Both the position numbers and the translations under genes were made by a program. A DNA stretch of 64,000 bases from NCBI RefSeq assembly GCF_035222485.1, contig NC_085921.1, forward strand, positions 1,488,001 to 1,552,000, read 5' to 3'. The stretch is from Podospora pseudoanserina. Lineage: Eukaryota > Ascomycota > Sordariomycetes > Sordariales > Podosporaceae. The notes beneath the pieces are model-generated. The model searched no databases. It saw only the letters and a list, made by a program, of their open reading frames with translations, and was not told where the DNA came from. Shown piece after piece: positions 1 through 10,851 of the stretch; the stretch's first letter is position 1; each line of letters begins with the position of its first letter.

Positions 1-1478
1 TGCCCAGCAGGCCTCCTTACGCGTCTTAAGATCGCCGTTGGAGAGCAGATGAATCAAAGGAGGAATGATGTTGGCGTCAATAACCGACTGGATCTGAGCC
101 GAGTTGCCGGCCGTGATGTTGGAGATGGTCCAGCAGGCCTCCTTGCGAATGCCGTCCTTGTTGGAGCTCAACAGAGACAAAAGGCAGGGCAAAGCGCCGC
201 AGTTGATGATGACCTGGGTCTGAACGTCGTCGCCGGTGACTATGTTGCCGACGGAGCGGAGTGCTGGGGTCTGAACAGAGGTCGAGGCGTGCATGAGGAG
301 CTCCACAAGACGGCGGGGGATGCCAGCCTCAATGACGGCTTGGATCTTGTCATTGGCACCGTCGGAGAGATAAGAGATAGCCCAGCACGCGTCGATCAAG
401 ACCTCGTCATCCAGAGAATAGACCAGCTTGGCGAGAACTGGAAGGGCGGGGGCAATCTAGAGCAAAAAGAACATCAGCATCGTGCGACACGAAGAACAAG
501 GGACAACATACGGTAGCCCAGTCGGGCTGGGGAGCCTTGCCGCGGCAAAAGTTGCTCAAGGTCCAGGTGGCATTTCTGAGCATGGAAAGCTTGCGGCTGT
601 CACCGAGAAGAGCAAGGAGAGGGCGGAGGGCACCCTGGGCCAGGACGAAATCACGGCAGCTGGGACTATCACCGGCAATGTTGCCCAAAGCCCACACGGC
701 CTGCTCGCGGACATCGGGTTCGGGACTGCCCAGGAGCTCGACGAAGATGGGAACGGCACCGGCCTCGATAACAACCTGGGTCTGCGCAGCAGAGCCCGAG
801 GCAATGTTGGTAAGAGCCCAGGCGGCCTCGAACTGGACAAGAGTGTGGGGAGAGCGGAGGAACTCGACGAAGCGGCTCACAACGCCAGTCTTGATGACCT
901 CTTCGATTGGGGGGTTGCGCTCCTTGCTGAGCAGTTTGCGGAACTTGGTGGTGGCCTGGATCTGAGCGTCAATCTGTTCCGAGAAGACGCCAGCCACCAT
1001 CTGAGGGAGGTCCTCGTTGAGCTGCGCACATTTTCCGTCAGCATTTTGTCTGCAGCGAGGTTTGCTGCCGAATGCGGCCCCAGTCGGCCCAGCACAGCAG
1101 CAACCGCAACACGCAGCGGGGTACAAGTGGGGTGGAAATGAGAGGATGATGCTGGAGCGCAAAATCGACACCTTGGGGTAGGGCAGAGGACGCGATGCAG
1201 CGGGAAGCAACAGCGCCTCGCATGGAATACTGTCGTAAACATACCTGAGACTCGCTGGGAGGGTTCTCATCGTCACTGTCGGGGGCAGCACCGAGAGACG
1301 CGCCAGGACGGTCTGCACCAGTGCCAATGCCACGGCGCTTGGCCAAGTTCTCCTCACGCTTCGCCTTGCGGATCTCAACCTGCTGCTCCTCACGGCGGCG
1401 ACGAAGCTCCTCGGGCTTGAATGTGTTCTTCGCCTTGAACTGAGTTCTGCGATGCTCGGGGATGTAACGTTCAGACAT
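1..1478 (-). CDS. srp1: Importin subunit alpha (karyopherin alpha), N-terminal part, cut by the window edge
   Basis: Nuclear import receptor subunit that binds classical nuclear localisation signals and hands cargo to importin beta. The start is the ATG at 1478 ([11 protein letters not shown]), which opens a typical importin-beta-binding domain rich in Arg and Lys (about residues 1-70). Exon 1 is 1478-1245, exon 2 is 1021-512 and exon 3 runs from 456 off the left edge; the introns (1244-1022 and 511-457) have GTATGT donors and both junctions are in phase 0. Exons 2 and 3 encode armadillo repeats with the family's repeated W..N motifs ([55 protein letters not shown]). The C-terminal repeats lie outside the window. 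It is divergent from pot1, with about 0.6 kb between the starts. Several long open frames on the opposite strand are shadows of the repeats. Confidence 0.97.
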
Positions 1479-2092
1479 GATGTCGGTTTCGCCGATGGAA
1501 GATGGGCCGTGGTGGGTATGGCAGGCAGTTTGAGGTGAGCCAGTCGATAGATAGATAGATAGAACGATGGACCAGACCAGGCGGCGGGGGATGTCGGGTA
1601 GACAGTGAACTTTGATAGAGTCAGGCTTTCGCAGGCCCAAGTGATGATGGTAGAATGCACGATGGGGAAAAGTTTTTCGTTGGGTGATGAAAGAAGTTGG
1701 AGTGAAGAGACTTTGAAAATAGGTAGGGTCTTGCTCTGGGCTTTCTCTGGCCTGGCGCCCGCCCCGCCCCGCAGCGCATGGATCAGTTTTGGCCTAGTTG
1801 TGCCCCACCCTCCCACCACACCTTTCGAGTCAGCCAGCGCTCCCTTGTGGCTGTGGCTGTGGCTGCCTGAGGCCACAACCAAACTACCCCTCCATGGCCA
1901 AAATGGCCCAAGACAAAAGGAGGGCACGGGCCACAGCACATGCTCCCGCGATGGGTTGGTGAGCAGGTGGAAGCGCTTTGATTAGATAGTGTAGACCAGA
2001 CGCGCCCCGCGGCTTTCAAGACGCGTTGAGTGTATCTCCCCCACCTTTGTCCATATATGACCTAGGAGTTCCTTTGCTCAACACAGTCAACC
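1479..2092. promoter_or_regulatory. Divergent promoter region between importin alpha and pot1
   Basis: About 0.6 kb of non-coding DNA between two divergent starts. It holds a short GATA microsatellite near 1550-1563, a G/C-rich block near 1755-1775, an ACGCGT box at 2021-2026 and a TATA-like stretch (ccatatatga) at 2051-2060. No coding signal was seen. Confidence 0.6.
2021..2026. promoter_or_regulatory. ACGCGT (MCB-type) box upstream of pot1
   Basis: The palindrome ACGCGT lies 67 bp before the pot1 start codon. In yeasts this is the MluI cell-cycle box bound by MBF at S-phase genes. About 15 copies are expected by chance in 64 kb, so only the position and the kind of gene support a role. Confidence 0.35.
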
Positions 2093-4241
2093 ATGGCTTC
2101 CCAGCAGGAAGAGGGAGATCTTCCCCAAGGGTTTGTCCGGTTGAGGGATGTACTGGACCAAAAGTTCGTGCCTGGACATATGGTCAATGTCATAGGCTCC
2201 ATCATTGACACCCAGGCCCTGTTCAAAACCAGCAAAGGTATGTTTGCCCTGCTTCCTGTGCTTCTTCTTCTTTTTGCACCCAGGCTTACCAACAACCCAA
2301 GATTGGAAAACCACATGGTCCCTCATGGACTGCTCCGTGGAAGATGAATGCTATGGCGTCAAGCTCAACATCTTCCGACCTCGTGAAACCGACATTCCCC
2401 AAATTGCCTACCAGGATGTTGTCGTGCTTCATAGGGTCAAGGTCCAGAGATATGGCGGGAACATGTCCTTCATCACTAATCATCAGACCACCATCAGGGT
2501 ATACGAGTCCTCCAAGATCCCCAGGCCTCCAGGATCCGCCTTTGTGGCTTTGAGACCGTGCACCAAAAAGGACGAACGCCCGGAACTGACCGAGGAAATC
2601 CACCACTATGTCGCAGCCTTTTACCACAAACTGGACAAGACCAACGCCCCCTCAGAGGAGGTGTTTCGGCAGGCAGCCCGGCAATCTGCCAACGTCAAGG
2701 ACAAGTTCAGTCTGCTCCAAGATGTGCAGGCAGAGAGGTTCTACGACCTGATCGTCCGAGTTGTGCGAGCACCACATTTTGACTTTGACAACAAGGCAAC
2801 ACTCTATGTGTCAGACTACACCGAGAACCCGGCCTTCCATGACCACATTCCCGAGAACCTCGATGCATCTCAAGACGGCGATGTATATGGTTATACCTCG
2901 GAGGAGCCCGCGCCAGTAGCGGAGAGATGGATCGCCCCGGAGGGGAAAAAGTCTCTTCAGGTCACCTGCTGGGAGCCTCATTCCCGCGCCCTGCAGGAGG
3001 ATGTCAAACTTGGCTCCTGGATCGGACTCAAGAATGTGCAGATAAGACTTGGTCATGATTACAAGTATTTGGAGGGTTTTGTGCGGGAAGATCGGACATA
3101 TCCAAACAGAATCAATGTCTACCCTTTCAACCTGGACGATCGCGAGAACATGGACGATCGCCTCACAGCAGCCTTGCGCCGCCAGCAGGCTGCGGACAAG
3201 GAGAAGAAGAAGGTGATCAAGGACATCAAGTCTGCTCAGGTTGCAGGTCAGAAGCGGAAAGCTTCAGAGGTGCAGGCCATCGAGGACCAGCCGGCTCTGA
3301 ACGCGAAGCAGCGTCGGGCGGAGAACAGAGCGAAGAAGAAGGAGGAAAAAGCTCGCCAAAACGTAGTCTCTGCCGCGCCTGTTGCCCCGAGCACGAAGAG
3401 TGACCCGCCAAAGCAAAATCCGACCCAGGATGTCACTCTTGCCGGAAATCGGCAGATAATCTGTGAGAAAAGCAATGTCGGCCTGACAACCATCGAGAGC
3501 ATGCTCGAGCCGAGCTTTATGAAAATCAAGATCGATGCAGACACTGTCGAGGTTCAAGTCCCATTCGTGAACAAGAAATACCTGACCTTTGTCCGCGTTG
3601 TCGACTTCTCGCCTTCCTGCATAGAAGACTTTGCCGTCAGCCGCAAGATCACCCAGTACCAAGATCTCTCAGACAGCGAAAACAGTGACGGATCGTCCCT
3701 CGACGAGGACGAATCTTCCGGTGGCGATAACGACCCCACCGTGAAGCGTGCTTGGGAATGGCGGTTCTCACTGTTGCTTGAAGATGCACTGCCGGCGGAT
3801 GGATCATCGCCTGCGCGGGTGTGGGTGGCGGTCAACAATGGTGCAGGTCAGTGTCTCACCAATTTGGATGCAGACGACCTCCGGAAGAACAGGAAGTGCC
3901 GGTACCAGCTCCAAGATATCATGCACATATTGTGGGGTAACTTGGAGGAGGTCAAGGCTGCTGATGGCGAGAAACAGCAGGCTTCCAAACAGGAGGTCAA
4001 TTCCAGGCCAGGCTCTAGGGGTAGCAATGGGAACCGTACGCAGATGCCCGATCTGGATAGTGACGAAGAGAAGGAGGAGGCTAGTGGTCGTGGAAAAGAG
4101 AGCAGCTCGAGGTCGAATGAGATAAGGCTGGTCAGCAAGCCCTTCACGTGCCCTATCAAGCAGTACGGCGTCAGGACTGGGAAGAAGGATGAGTGGATGC
4201 GTGTGTTTGCCATGGATGGGGTGCGGATCAAGGATGTGTAA
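2093..4241 (+). CDS. pot1: Protection of telomeres protein Pot1
   Basis: Single-stranded telomeric DNA-binding protein that caps chromosome ends. Exon 1 is 2093-2237 and exon 2 is 2284-4241; the 46 bp intron (GTATGT to CCCAG) splits a Gly codon, and the joined protein is 700 residues. The N-terminal OB fold has the family motif FKTSKG followed by DWKTTWSLMD, then YQDVVVLHRVKVQ and a second region with FYDLIVRVVRAPHFDFDN, matching the first two OB folds of fungal Pot1. A Lys/Glu-rich coiled linker (about residues 355-440) with KRKASE and KQRRAENRAKKKEEK stretches looks like a nuclear localisation region. The C-terminal part ends with a conserved-looking FTCPIKQYGV segment. An ACGCGT box sits 67 bp before the start. 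Confidence 0.95.
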
Positions 4242-5302
4242 CTAGTTTTTCGGGGAGGTCTATGTCTATGTGTCTATGCTGTTTTCTTTTCTTGTCTCAT
4301 GATTAACGACATCCTTTTTCGTTTCAGGGGGGGGGATGAATCATCTGCCTTTCTACTTTGGCTGTTCTGGCAAGGCGTTTTGGGACAAGCAGGCAGGAAG
4401 GGAAGCCGAACATGTGAGGGAGCATATGCTGAGGAGAAGGAGGAACATTAAATAGGGCATACGGCATTGCATGTTTAAGCTTATTTCAATAGCTATCACT
4501 TTCAGTCTCTGTACATGTGGATATATATATATATAAGTCGTGTTTCATTTTAAGTGACTGGTGTCGATTATCTTCTTGTTTTGTTGGTGTTGGCATAAAT
4601 TTATATAGTTGCGATGGTTGTCAGGGACTCGACCAGGAGGATAGAAAGAATGGGGATGCAAAGTCGTTGGTTGAATACATAGTCAAAAAGAGCAAAAGCT
4701 TAACATTTTATCTTATCCCGAAAGTCAGTAAATGATGGTGCTAAGGGAAATAAGAGAATGAGGAAATGAAAGGAACGGGCTTCTACTATACGTAGCAGCC
4801 GTCTCGATATCGACACGAACTACAGTCCTCACATTGCAAAGTTGGAAATCTCCATTGATACCTATCACCAGCAAAAATAGACCCAAGGAACTTGATTGAA
4901 GGAGAACAAGTCAGTCAGCCCATACCTACAGCACCAAGCTGAGCGACTGAATATACGAACAGAAAAAACTTCCACTACTCCTACTCCATGCTTTGATAAC
5001 ATCAATGAGCCTGATTATAAGCATGCCATAAAACAACCGCCCCCCTTTTGTTCTGCGTACAGCAAGAGAATGCAGAAAAATAAATGAATCAATAACAACA
5101 ACAACGAGAAGGCAAAAAAAAAAGAAGAAAAAAAAATACATCGGTAATCTAACGACTTGAAAAGAAGACAAAGACGCAATTCCCAACCGCCCCCCCATTC
5201 CCAGTTGATTCCCTTGCCCAGTTCCGTATCATTATGTCCGCCCGCAAGCAAACAAGTAACTATCTACCCTTTGCATCTCAAAACCTGTTACCAGAACCCT
5301 AT
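4242..5302. other. Convergent intergenic region between pot1 and scc3
   Basis: About 1 kb between two 3' ends, so mostly 3' untranslated sequence. It is A/T-richer than its neighbours, with a short (TA)n run near 4522-4534 and A-rich tracts near 5115-5140. No coding signal was recognised. Confidence 0.6.
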
Positions 5303-8300
5303 TCAATCCCCTATCACACTATCCTCCTCCATCCTCTCCCCTTCCCCTTCCTCCCCCCCCTCATCAATAACCTCCTCCTCCGCCAACCCTCGCCTCCTCA
5401 AATCCTCCTCCCCCCCTTCCTCCGCCTCCTCCTCAATCGGATCCTCCTCCAGTTCCAACTCCACCTCGGACAACTCGCTGTCATCCTCCCCATCAACCAC
5501 AATCTCCTCACTCAACTTCTTCCCCCCTTGATGCCCCCCACCACTCCCGCTCCCACCCTTATTAGCAGCAGCAGCAGCAGCAGTCGGCCCCCCCTTCCTG
5601 ACCCCCTTCGCAACCTTCCTCCCCTTATTCGTATACCTCTCCACCCTCTCCCTCAACCGGCCCTCATCCAAATATGCCACCACCTCCTTCAAATTCCCCC
5701 CAAGCTTACTCTGATTCCTCAACATCCTCTTCCTCAACCGTCCCCCCTGATCAAGCATCTTGGCCAGGATACAAAGCACATACTTCCCCGCCAGCTCGCA
5801 AAGCGCCCTCTCCAACCTCAACTCCTTCCCCCTCCTCTCCATAGGCGTCATATCCTCCTCCCCCTCCCCCCCCTCGTCATCCGACAGCTCCTCCTCCACC
5901 GGCTCCTCATCCTCCGCCGGCTCGTTCAACCTCCGCCTCAAACACTTCGCATAGGCCCTCTCCGCCGCATCAAAAATTTCAATCAGCTCCGTGATCAAGT
6001 CAGCCCTGATCGGCTCAAGCAAGACATCAAGGTCACTGTACGATTTCGGAGACGCCGCCCCCTGACTGCCCTGCTGCCCAACCGCCGTTCTCAGCGTCGC
6101 AAAGCAGATATGCAGGTCGCACAACCCCCCAGTGGAAAACAACCTCAGCTCATCGTTCGTCCCCCTCGACGACAACGTCCAGATCAGATTCCGTGAATAG
6201 TCCTGCCTGAGCGAATTAAGCGTCAGAATGTCATCCCTCGGGATATCAGCACGTGACTGCACACTCCCAATCAGCGCCCTCACTTTCCACAAAAAGTAGA
6301 ACTGAACAGACGACACGGCAGTCGACACAGCCTCGTCCTCCAAATCATCCAGCGCCTCGTCAACAACGTCCAGCTTGCCGCGGTGGACGATCTTGATCAG
6401 GAGCTCGATGGCGGGCTGGTCCCCCCCCTCAAGAAACTCGGTCGGGTTCGCTATCGACGCCAGTTTCGACATCTTGAGCAGGATATTGCCCAACCCCGTG
6501 ATCGTCGCCGGATCCATGTTGCCCCGCACGGAAAGCTCATTGTTCTTATCAAAGTGCCGGAGAGCGTTGATAACAATCTCCCACAGGTCAGCAATCTTGC
6601 TGTCGGTGATCTCCTGCAGCTCGTCATGCTTGCGAGCATGCAGCAGCGCAGCCGTCGCCTCGGCCAAGACGCCGCGGTCGACGTGGCGGTCAAACTGGGT
6701 GCAAATCTCGTCCAACAAACGACTGAACGTGGTGGAGTCTTGACGCAGCTGCTGGAAAATGTCCAGCGGAAGCGAGTGCTCCAGCCGTAGCACCATCACA
6801 GCTGTCTTCTCGTCTGCACCAAACTTGTTCAGCAGGCGGGGAATGTTGGTCGCCAGGTGTATCGCCGATTCCTCCGCCGTATCGGCCGCATCCGTCCGGG
6901 CTTTCCTCCTATGTCCGTCCTCCGTGTTGGGCGACAGACCAAGCTTGACGGCCGAAGCAAGAATCTCGAGAATGATGGCCTCCTCGTTGCCCTCGGGCGC
7001 CACGGCTGCCTTGAAGGCGGCCTCATTAGAGTTGCTCCTGGACGCCTTAGACCTGGACTTTGATTTTGTGCTGGTGGTGTGGTCGTGAAGGAGATAGCCG
7101 GACAGGATCTCCCAGTTCTTCACCTGGTCAATCTTCTCGTACAAGACCTGCGAGGCGAGAGATATCCTCGTCTCCGGCGCGACAGCCTGGACCATCCCGA
7201 CGGCAATGTCAAGACCGCGGGGCGGAGCGGTGCTGCCCTCCTCCTCCAGCTGGGCGTCATATGCGGCAAGAAGTTCAGCGAGACATTTGACGCTGATCCA
7301 GTCCCGACGAGGAGAGGAGTAGTCGTCATCGTCTTCCTCGCCCAGAACCTCATCAATAACATCGCTGCCGCCCATCTCTTCCACTTTGCCTTCAATCAAA
7401 TCGTCAACGCAACCGGCAAAGAAGTCGATGACTGCTCTCCGGACACGCAGCTCCGAGTCAAAAATCAACCGGCCAATCGAGTCAATCTCGTCTGGCTCCA
7501 ACATGCCAGTTTCTTTGAGAATGTGGATGGCGTGAATAGCAGCCACCCGGACGCTTACATCGGCGTCCTTGGTGGCCATCTCGACCAGCCGTGGTCTGAA
7601 CCGGTCAATGAAGTGACCGAGCTTCTCAGCATCCCGTTTAAACAGCCGGGTGACTTGCTTGAGAGACTCCAGTCGTGTTTGCGGCATCGCGTCGGTCAAC
7701 ATCCAACCCAGGTACCGCAAATACTCTGGCGTCTCAAACTGTGTGGGCAGGTTCCAGATCCAGCCACCAAGAGCCTCGACACACTCGCAGCGAATCCTGG
7801 CGTCAACATCGCGATACCGCTGGAGAAACACAGTGTCGAAGAAATCCAGGATCTGCGCCTGGCAGATGGACTGGTTCTCTTCAGCCTCCTTCAGGTTCTT
7901 CTCAATCACAGCAAGACGCTCCCTGTTCTTGCCCTTGCGCTTCTTCTCGGCATCAAGCTGCTGCGTCATCTTGCTGACGCGGTCATCCAGCTTCTTGGCA
8001 ATCTCGACCAAGCCAGCCTCCATAGCAAGGGCAACGGTGGTGGCCGTGTGTCTGAAGGGCCGAAGCGTGGACGAAGACATGGAAGCCACCCATCTAGCAA
8101 TATTTTCCATCAAGGCAGTATCTTTGTAGAGCATGTCGGTCTCGTGCAGGACCGTCAGCAGTGATTTGAAGAAGCCGACCAAGAGATCGCGGAAAGACCG
8201 GGTCGTTTTGGACTTTGCAACCAAGGGGTAGTCCGTGATGCCCTCCTCGGTGTAGACATTCTGCAGATCCGCCAGTCTGTTGGAGCAGTTTTCGGGATCT

Positions 8301-9016
8301 CGGATGTCGTCGGGCGTGACCTGCTGGTCACACCCGGCCGACAGCAAGATGCAGTTTACCAGCTCCGTCACGGCAGCCGCATCGTCGGCTTGGTATTTGT
8401 GGTACCACTCTGTCGCAACCTTGTCCGAGGAGTCGCCCGAAGCAAAAATGTCGGCTGTAATTCCGGTCAGTTTACATGTTTCAGCAGCGCGACAAACAGC
8501 CGCCCCCACCACAACTCTGCCGCACGCACCATATAACCCAACATCAGTCGGACGTGTGATGGCGAGCCGAACCGCCTTCTTTGGCCTGCTAGGCAGATGG
8601 CCTACTATTTGGTCATGACCGGGCGCGTCACCATTGGTCTTTGGCTTCTTGGTCGCTGGCTTTCTCGGTTTCGCCGACGACGAAGAAGGCGTCTTCTTTT
8701 TCTTCTTTGCGCGGCGTGGTTCTTCGGCGGCTGTCTCGGAGCCATCATCATCGTCGTCGCTCGCATTGTTGTTGTCCTCTTCATCGTCGGGGGCCTCGTT
8801 CTCGGCGTCATCATTGTCCCGGTTGTCGTCGTCATCTTCATCATCGTTATCCGAGTTGCGCTTGCGCTTGCTGGCGCCGGGCGCATCGGGGATGAACTTG
8901 TTGGGCGCTTTGGAGACGCGTCCCGAGCGGCGCGCCGAAGAGGTGGGAGCGGGAGAGCCCGTCGTCGCGTTGTTGTCTGATGTTTCCATGAGGGGCTGTC
9001 GTCCGGATAACATCAC
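5303..9016 (-). CDS. scc3: Cohesin subunit Scc3 (SA/STAG family)
   Basis: Subunit of the cohesin ring that holds sister chromatids together and binds the kleisin and DNA. The frame is open from 9016 to 5303, but a 75 bp intron is very likely at 8529-8455: GTGCGT donor, CTGAC branch site and TTACAG acceptor. Its length is a multiple of three without a stop, so it is easy to miss. Splicing joins GLY to ADIFASGD and removes a 25-residue Cys- and Gly-rich stretch that does not fit the family. The N-terminus is acidic and Lys-rich (disordered, NLS-like), followed by the STAG domain (about residues 150-290, with FRDLLVGFFKSLL) and HEAT-type helices with LGWMLTD and VRVAAIHAIHIL. The acidic C-terminal tail is typical. 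The start may be 9016 or, more likely, the second in-frame Met at 8989 (METSDNN), giving about 1203 residues. It is 1.06 kb tail to tail from pot1. Confidence 0.96.
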   Translation of the reverse strand: MMLSGRQPLMETSDNNATTGSPAPTSSARRSGRVSKAPNKFIPDAPGASKRKRNSDNDDEDDDDNRDNDDAENEAPDDEEDNNNASDDDDDGSETAAEEPRRAKKKKKTPSSSSAKPRKPATKKPKTNGDAPGHDQIVGHLPSRPKKAVRLAITRPTDVGLYGACGRVVVGAAVCRAAETCKLTGITADIFASGDSSDKVATEWYHKYQADDAAAVTELVNCILLSAGCDQQVTPDDIRDPENCSNRLADLQNVYTEEGITDYPLVAKSKTTRSFRDLLVGFFKSLLTVLHETDMLYKDTALMENIARWVASMSSSTLRPFRHTATTVALAMEAGLVEIAKKLDDRVSKMTQQLDAEKKRKGKNRERLAVIEKNLKEAEENQSICQAQILDFFDTVFLQRYRDVDARIRCECVEALGGWIWNLPTQFETPEYLRYLGWMLTDAMPQTRLESLKQVTRLFKRDAEKLGHFIDRFRPRLVEMATKDADVSVRVAAIHAIHILKETGMLEPDEIDSIGRLIFDSELRVRRAVIDFFAGCVDDLIEGKVEEMGGSDVIDEVLGEEDDDDYSSPRRDWISVKCLAELLAAYDAQLEEEGSTAPPRGLDIAVGMVQAVAPETRISLASQVLYEKIDQVKNWEILSGYLLHDHTTSTKSKSRSKASRSNSNEAAFKAAVAPEGNEEAIILEILASAVKLGLSPNTEDGHRRKARTDAADTAEESAIHLATNIPRLLNKFGADEKTAVMVLRLEHSLPLDIFQQLRQDSTTFSRLLDEICTQFDRHVDRGVLAEATAALLHARKHDELQEITDSKIADLWEIVINALRHFDKNNELSVRGNMDPATITGLGNILLKMSKLASIANPTEFLEGGDQPAIELLIKIVHRGKLDVVDEALDDLEDEAVSTAVSSVQFYFLWKVRALIGSVQSRADIPRDDILTLNSLRQDYSRNLIWTLSSRGTNDELRLFSTGGLCDLHICFATLRTAVGQQGSQGAASPKSYSDLDVLLEPIRADLITELIEIFDAAERAYAKCLRRRLNEPAEDEEPVEEELSDDEGGEGEEDMTPMERRGKELRLERALCELAGKYVLCILAKMLDQGGRLRKRMLRNQSKLGGNLKEVVAYLDEGRLRERVERYTNKGRKVAKGVRKGGPTAAAAAANKGGSGSGGGHQGGKKLSEEIVVDGEDDSELSEVELELEEDPIEEEAEEGGEEDLRRRGLAEEEVIDEGGEEGEGERMEEDSVIGD
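8455..8529 (-). other. In-frame 75 bp intron of scc3
   Basis: Read on the minus strand it has GTGCGT at the 5' end, CTGAC about 10 bases before the 3' end, and CAG as acceptor. Removing it restores the conserved GLYADIFASGD junction; retaining it inserts 25 residues. Confidence 0.85.
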
Positions 9017-9383
9017 ATTTGTCGGGTTGGTAAAGAGTATAACAGGGCTGTCCCAAACACAGAAACTGGCTGCGATTTGGGGGCAATTGACGCGTCTTCA
9101 GAAGCTGGGAAAGGTCGGTGCCGGTGCGATCACCCAGATTATTTTGGGCGGATTGAACCGCTTCCCCCCCCCACCAACACGGCTCTGTGCACTGACCACC
9201 TCCAGCTGCAATCAGCAGCCATATGCACCTACCGGGGGCCTATTGTTGAGACATCAGCCATGCACGCAGCTAGCTGCTTGTGACGCAAAGCATTCATTTC
9301 ACATTCAGTTGTTGAATATGTATTCTCTCTCCGGCATTCATCATCATGAAAGTCTGCAAGGGTAATGAAGGTCTACAAGTGTA
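9017..9383. promoter_or_regulatory. scc3 promoter and ureD 3' flank
   Basis: A 0.37 kb stretch between two minus-strand genes. It contains an ACGCGT box at 9090-9095 (74-101 bp before the possible scc3 starts), a C-rich run near 9163-9172, and no coding signal. Confidence 0.55.
9090..9095. promoter_or_regulatory. ACGCGT (MCB-type) box upstream of scc3
   Basis: Same palindrome and nearly the same spacing as the one before pot1. Cohesin genes are known MBF targets in yeasts, which makes the match plausible here, but it is not proven by sequence alone. Confidence 0.35.
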
Positions 9384-10391
9384 TCATCGTACACACATAA
9401 GGGCATGGTCTCCAAAGTGGTGCGAGATGCTTCCCTCTTCCTGCAGCATGGATCCAATCCACAGCCGTCCGTCTTCCACCTCAGGGGCTCCGAACTTGAC
9501 CACCACACAACCCCGTACGTTGGCGGCCGACCACAACAGCTTGCTGTTATTTTCCATCACGAGTCTCTCGGCCCTCCATTTTTCTCGCGGAGTTGCCTGA
9601 GCTAACGCTGCTGCCTGCTTAGCAGCATCGCTTCGGAAATCACGAGCCCCAAGTCTCGGGAGAGCAGCGAACTCGGCCAGGAAGAAGTCTCCCAGCGACT
9701 TCATCAGTGGCCCCCTGAGCAGCAGTGTCCCCACGATACCCACGCCGTGCATCGAGTCTCGCAGCTTGGCCAGTTCCGGGTGAGACCTGTTGCTGTCCAG
9801 GATCACGGCATCTCTGACAAGCAACCTTTCTCTCGAATCCGTCTTTCCGTCTTCCTGAGCAGCAGGGATAGTCCATATCTCATTGCGCCCAACCCATCGC
9901 ACAAAACTCCAGTTCTCTCCTCGCGCAGTGCGACCCCGCGTGACCCAGTCGAGAAGACATATCGAGGCGTCCTCCTCAAGCCGAAATATCTGTGTTTGCT
10001 CATACACACTCCCCGCGAATGGCTGCACCGGATCGGGCAAGAGGCAGAGTGCGCCTTCGGACGCAATGTGGGCATGCATGTCCTGTCGCGTGACGATGTC
10101 GGGGGAGGTGGACGTGAAGACCTTGGTGTGGCCTTGTGTGACGATGGTCAGCTTGGCCTTGGCTCGCACGTCGACCTTAAGATTGACCTTGTCGCCAGCC
10201 ACCAGTCCGCCGCCATAGGAGAGTAGGAAGACCAGCACGCTCTCATCTTCGGACGGTCGTGAAGGTGAGATGAGTTTGAGAGGGTACTGGTAGGTGAAGG
10301 TCTCAAGGCCGGAGATGCCCTCGGGTAGGAGCTTTGCGACGAGGTGGCCCTGCCCCGGAACGGACGTAGATTTGGGAAATGGTGAGTTCAT
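9384..10391 (-). CDS. ureD: Urease accessory protein UreD
   Basis: Chaperone that acts with UreF and UreG to load nickel into urease in the cytosol, allowing use of urea as a nitrogen source. A single exon of 335 residues. Family marks are the N-terminal GHLVAKLLPEG..L.TFTYQYPLKL strand region, LLSYGGGLVAGDKV (UreD Gly-Gly-Gly-Leu-Val motif), TQGHTKVF, the LLPDPVQPFAG loop and the C-terminal region with LLRGPLMKSL. The start is the first ATG of the frame at 10391. It is divergent from the RNA polymerase III subunit gene, sharing a promoter region of about 460 bp. No urease structural gene is in the window, which is normal because fungal urease genes are unlinked. Confidence 0.95.
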   Translation of the reverse strand: MNSPFPKSTSVPGQGHLVAKLLPEGISGLETFTYQYPLKLISPSRPSEDESVLVFLLSYGGGLVAGDKVNLKVDVRAKAKLTIVTQGHTKVFTSTSPDIVTRQDMHAHIASEGALCLLPDPVQPFAGSVYEQTQIFRLEEDASICLLDWVTRGRTARGENWSFVRWVGRNEIWTIPAAQEDGKTDSRERLLVRDAVILDSNRSHPELAKLRDSMHGVGIVGTLLLRGPLMKSLGDFFLAEFAALPRLGARDFRSDAAKQAAALAQATPREKWRAERLVMENNSKLLWSAANVRGCVVVKFGAPEVEDGRLWIGSMLQEEGSISHHFGDHALMCVR

Positions 10392-10851
10392 TGTGTTGTC
10401 ACCCCATTGTCATGATGAATGGTCAAGATCTCTCTTTCTTCCTTGATCGGAGCTGACCGTATCGTATCTGTCTCATGTAGTGTAGGGTGGATGGGGTGCC
10501 AAGAGGGGAGGGTTGGCTATGAGCCACTCTCAGATGACCCTTATCTGTTTATCGCCGCCCAGGAACGGCCCCTGCCCCGCGCTCAGACAGGGGAGCCTGT
10601 ATCGTCCCCCACCTTGGCGTTGCTTGCGATGCAGGCGCCCCCGGTCAAAAAAGTTTGGTGGGGACAGTCAGAATTCAGAACCTATGCCATCCATGCTTCC
10701 CTTCCGCATCTTCACACTTGCAACCTGCGAAAAACCAACGCACCCGATTCAACTGACAGCTGCTCATTGTCTTGTCAACTCGCACCTACCACACCGAGTA
10801 CCAGCAACCACTCCAGACCGTTCTTTTCAGTACGCGTGACTTCTGGCAGCC
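10392..10851. promoter_or_regulatory. Divergent promoter between ureD and rpc4
   Basis: About 460 bp between divergent starts. An ACGCGT box lies at 10832-10837, some 15 bp before the rpc4 start, inside what is probably its 5' leader. Nothing else was recognised. Confidence 0.5.

Noticed and set aside
5234-8164. Long plus-strand open frames opposite scc3 (320 and 361 codons)
   Set aside because: They mirror the codon bias of the cohesin gene, are Pro/Leu-rich without motifs, and have no splice or family signal.
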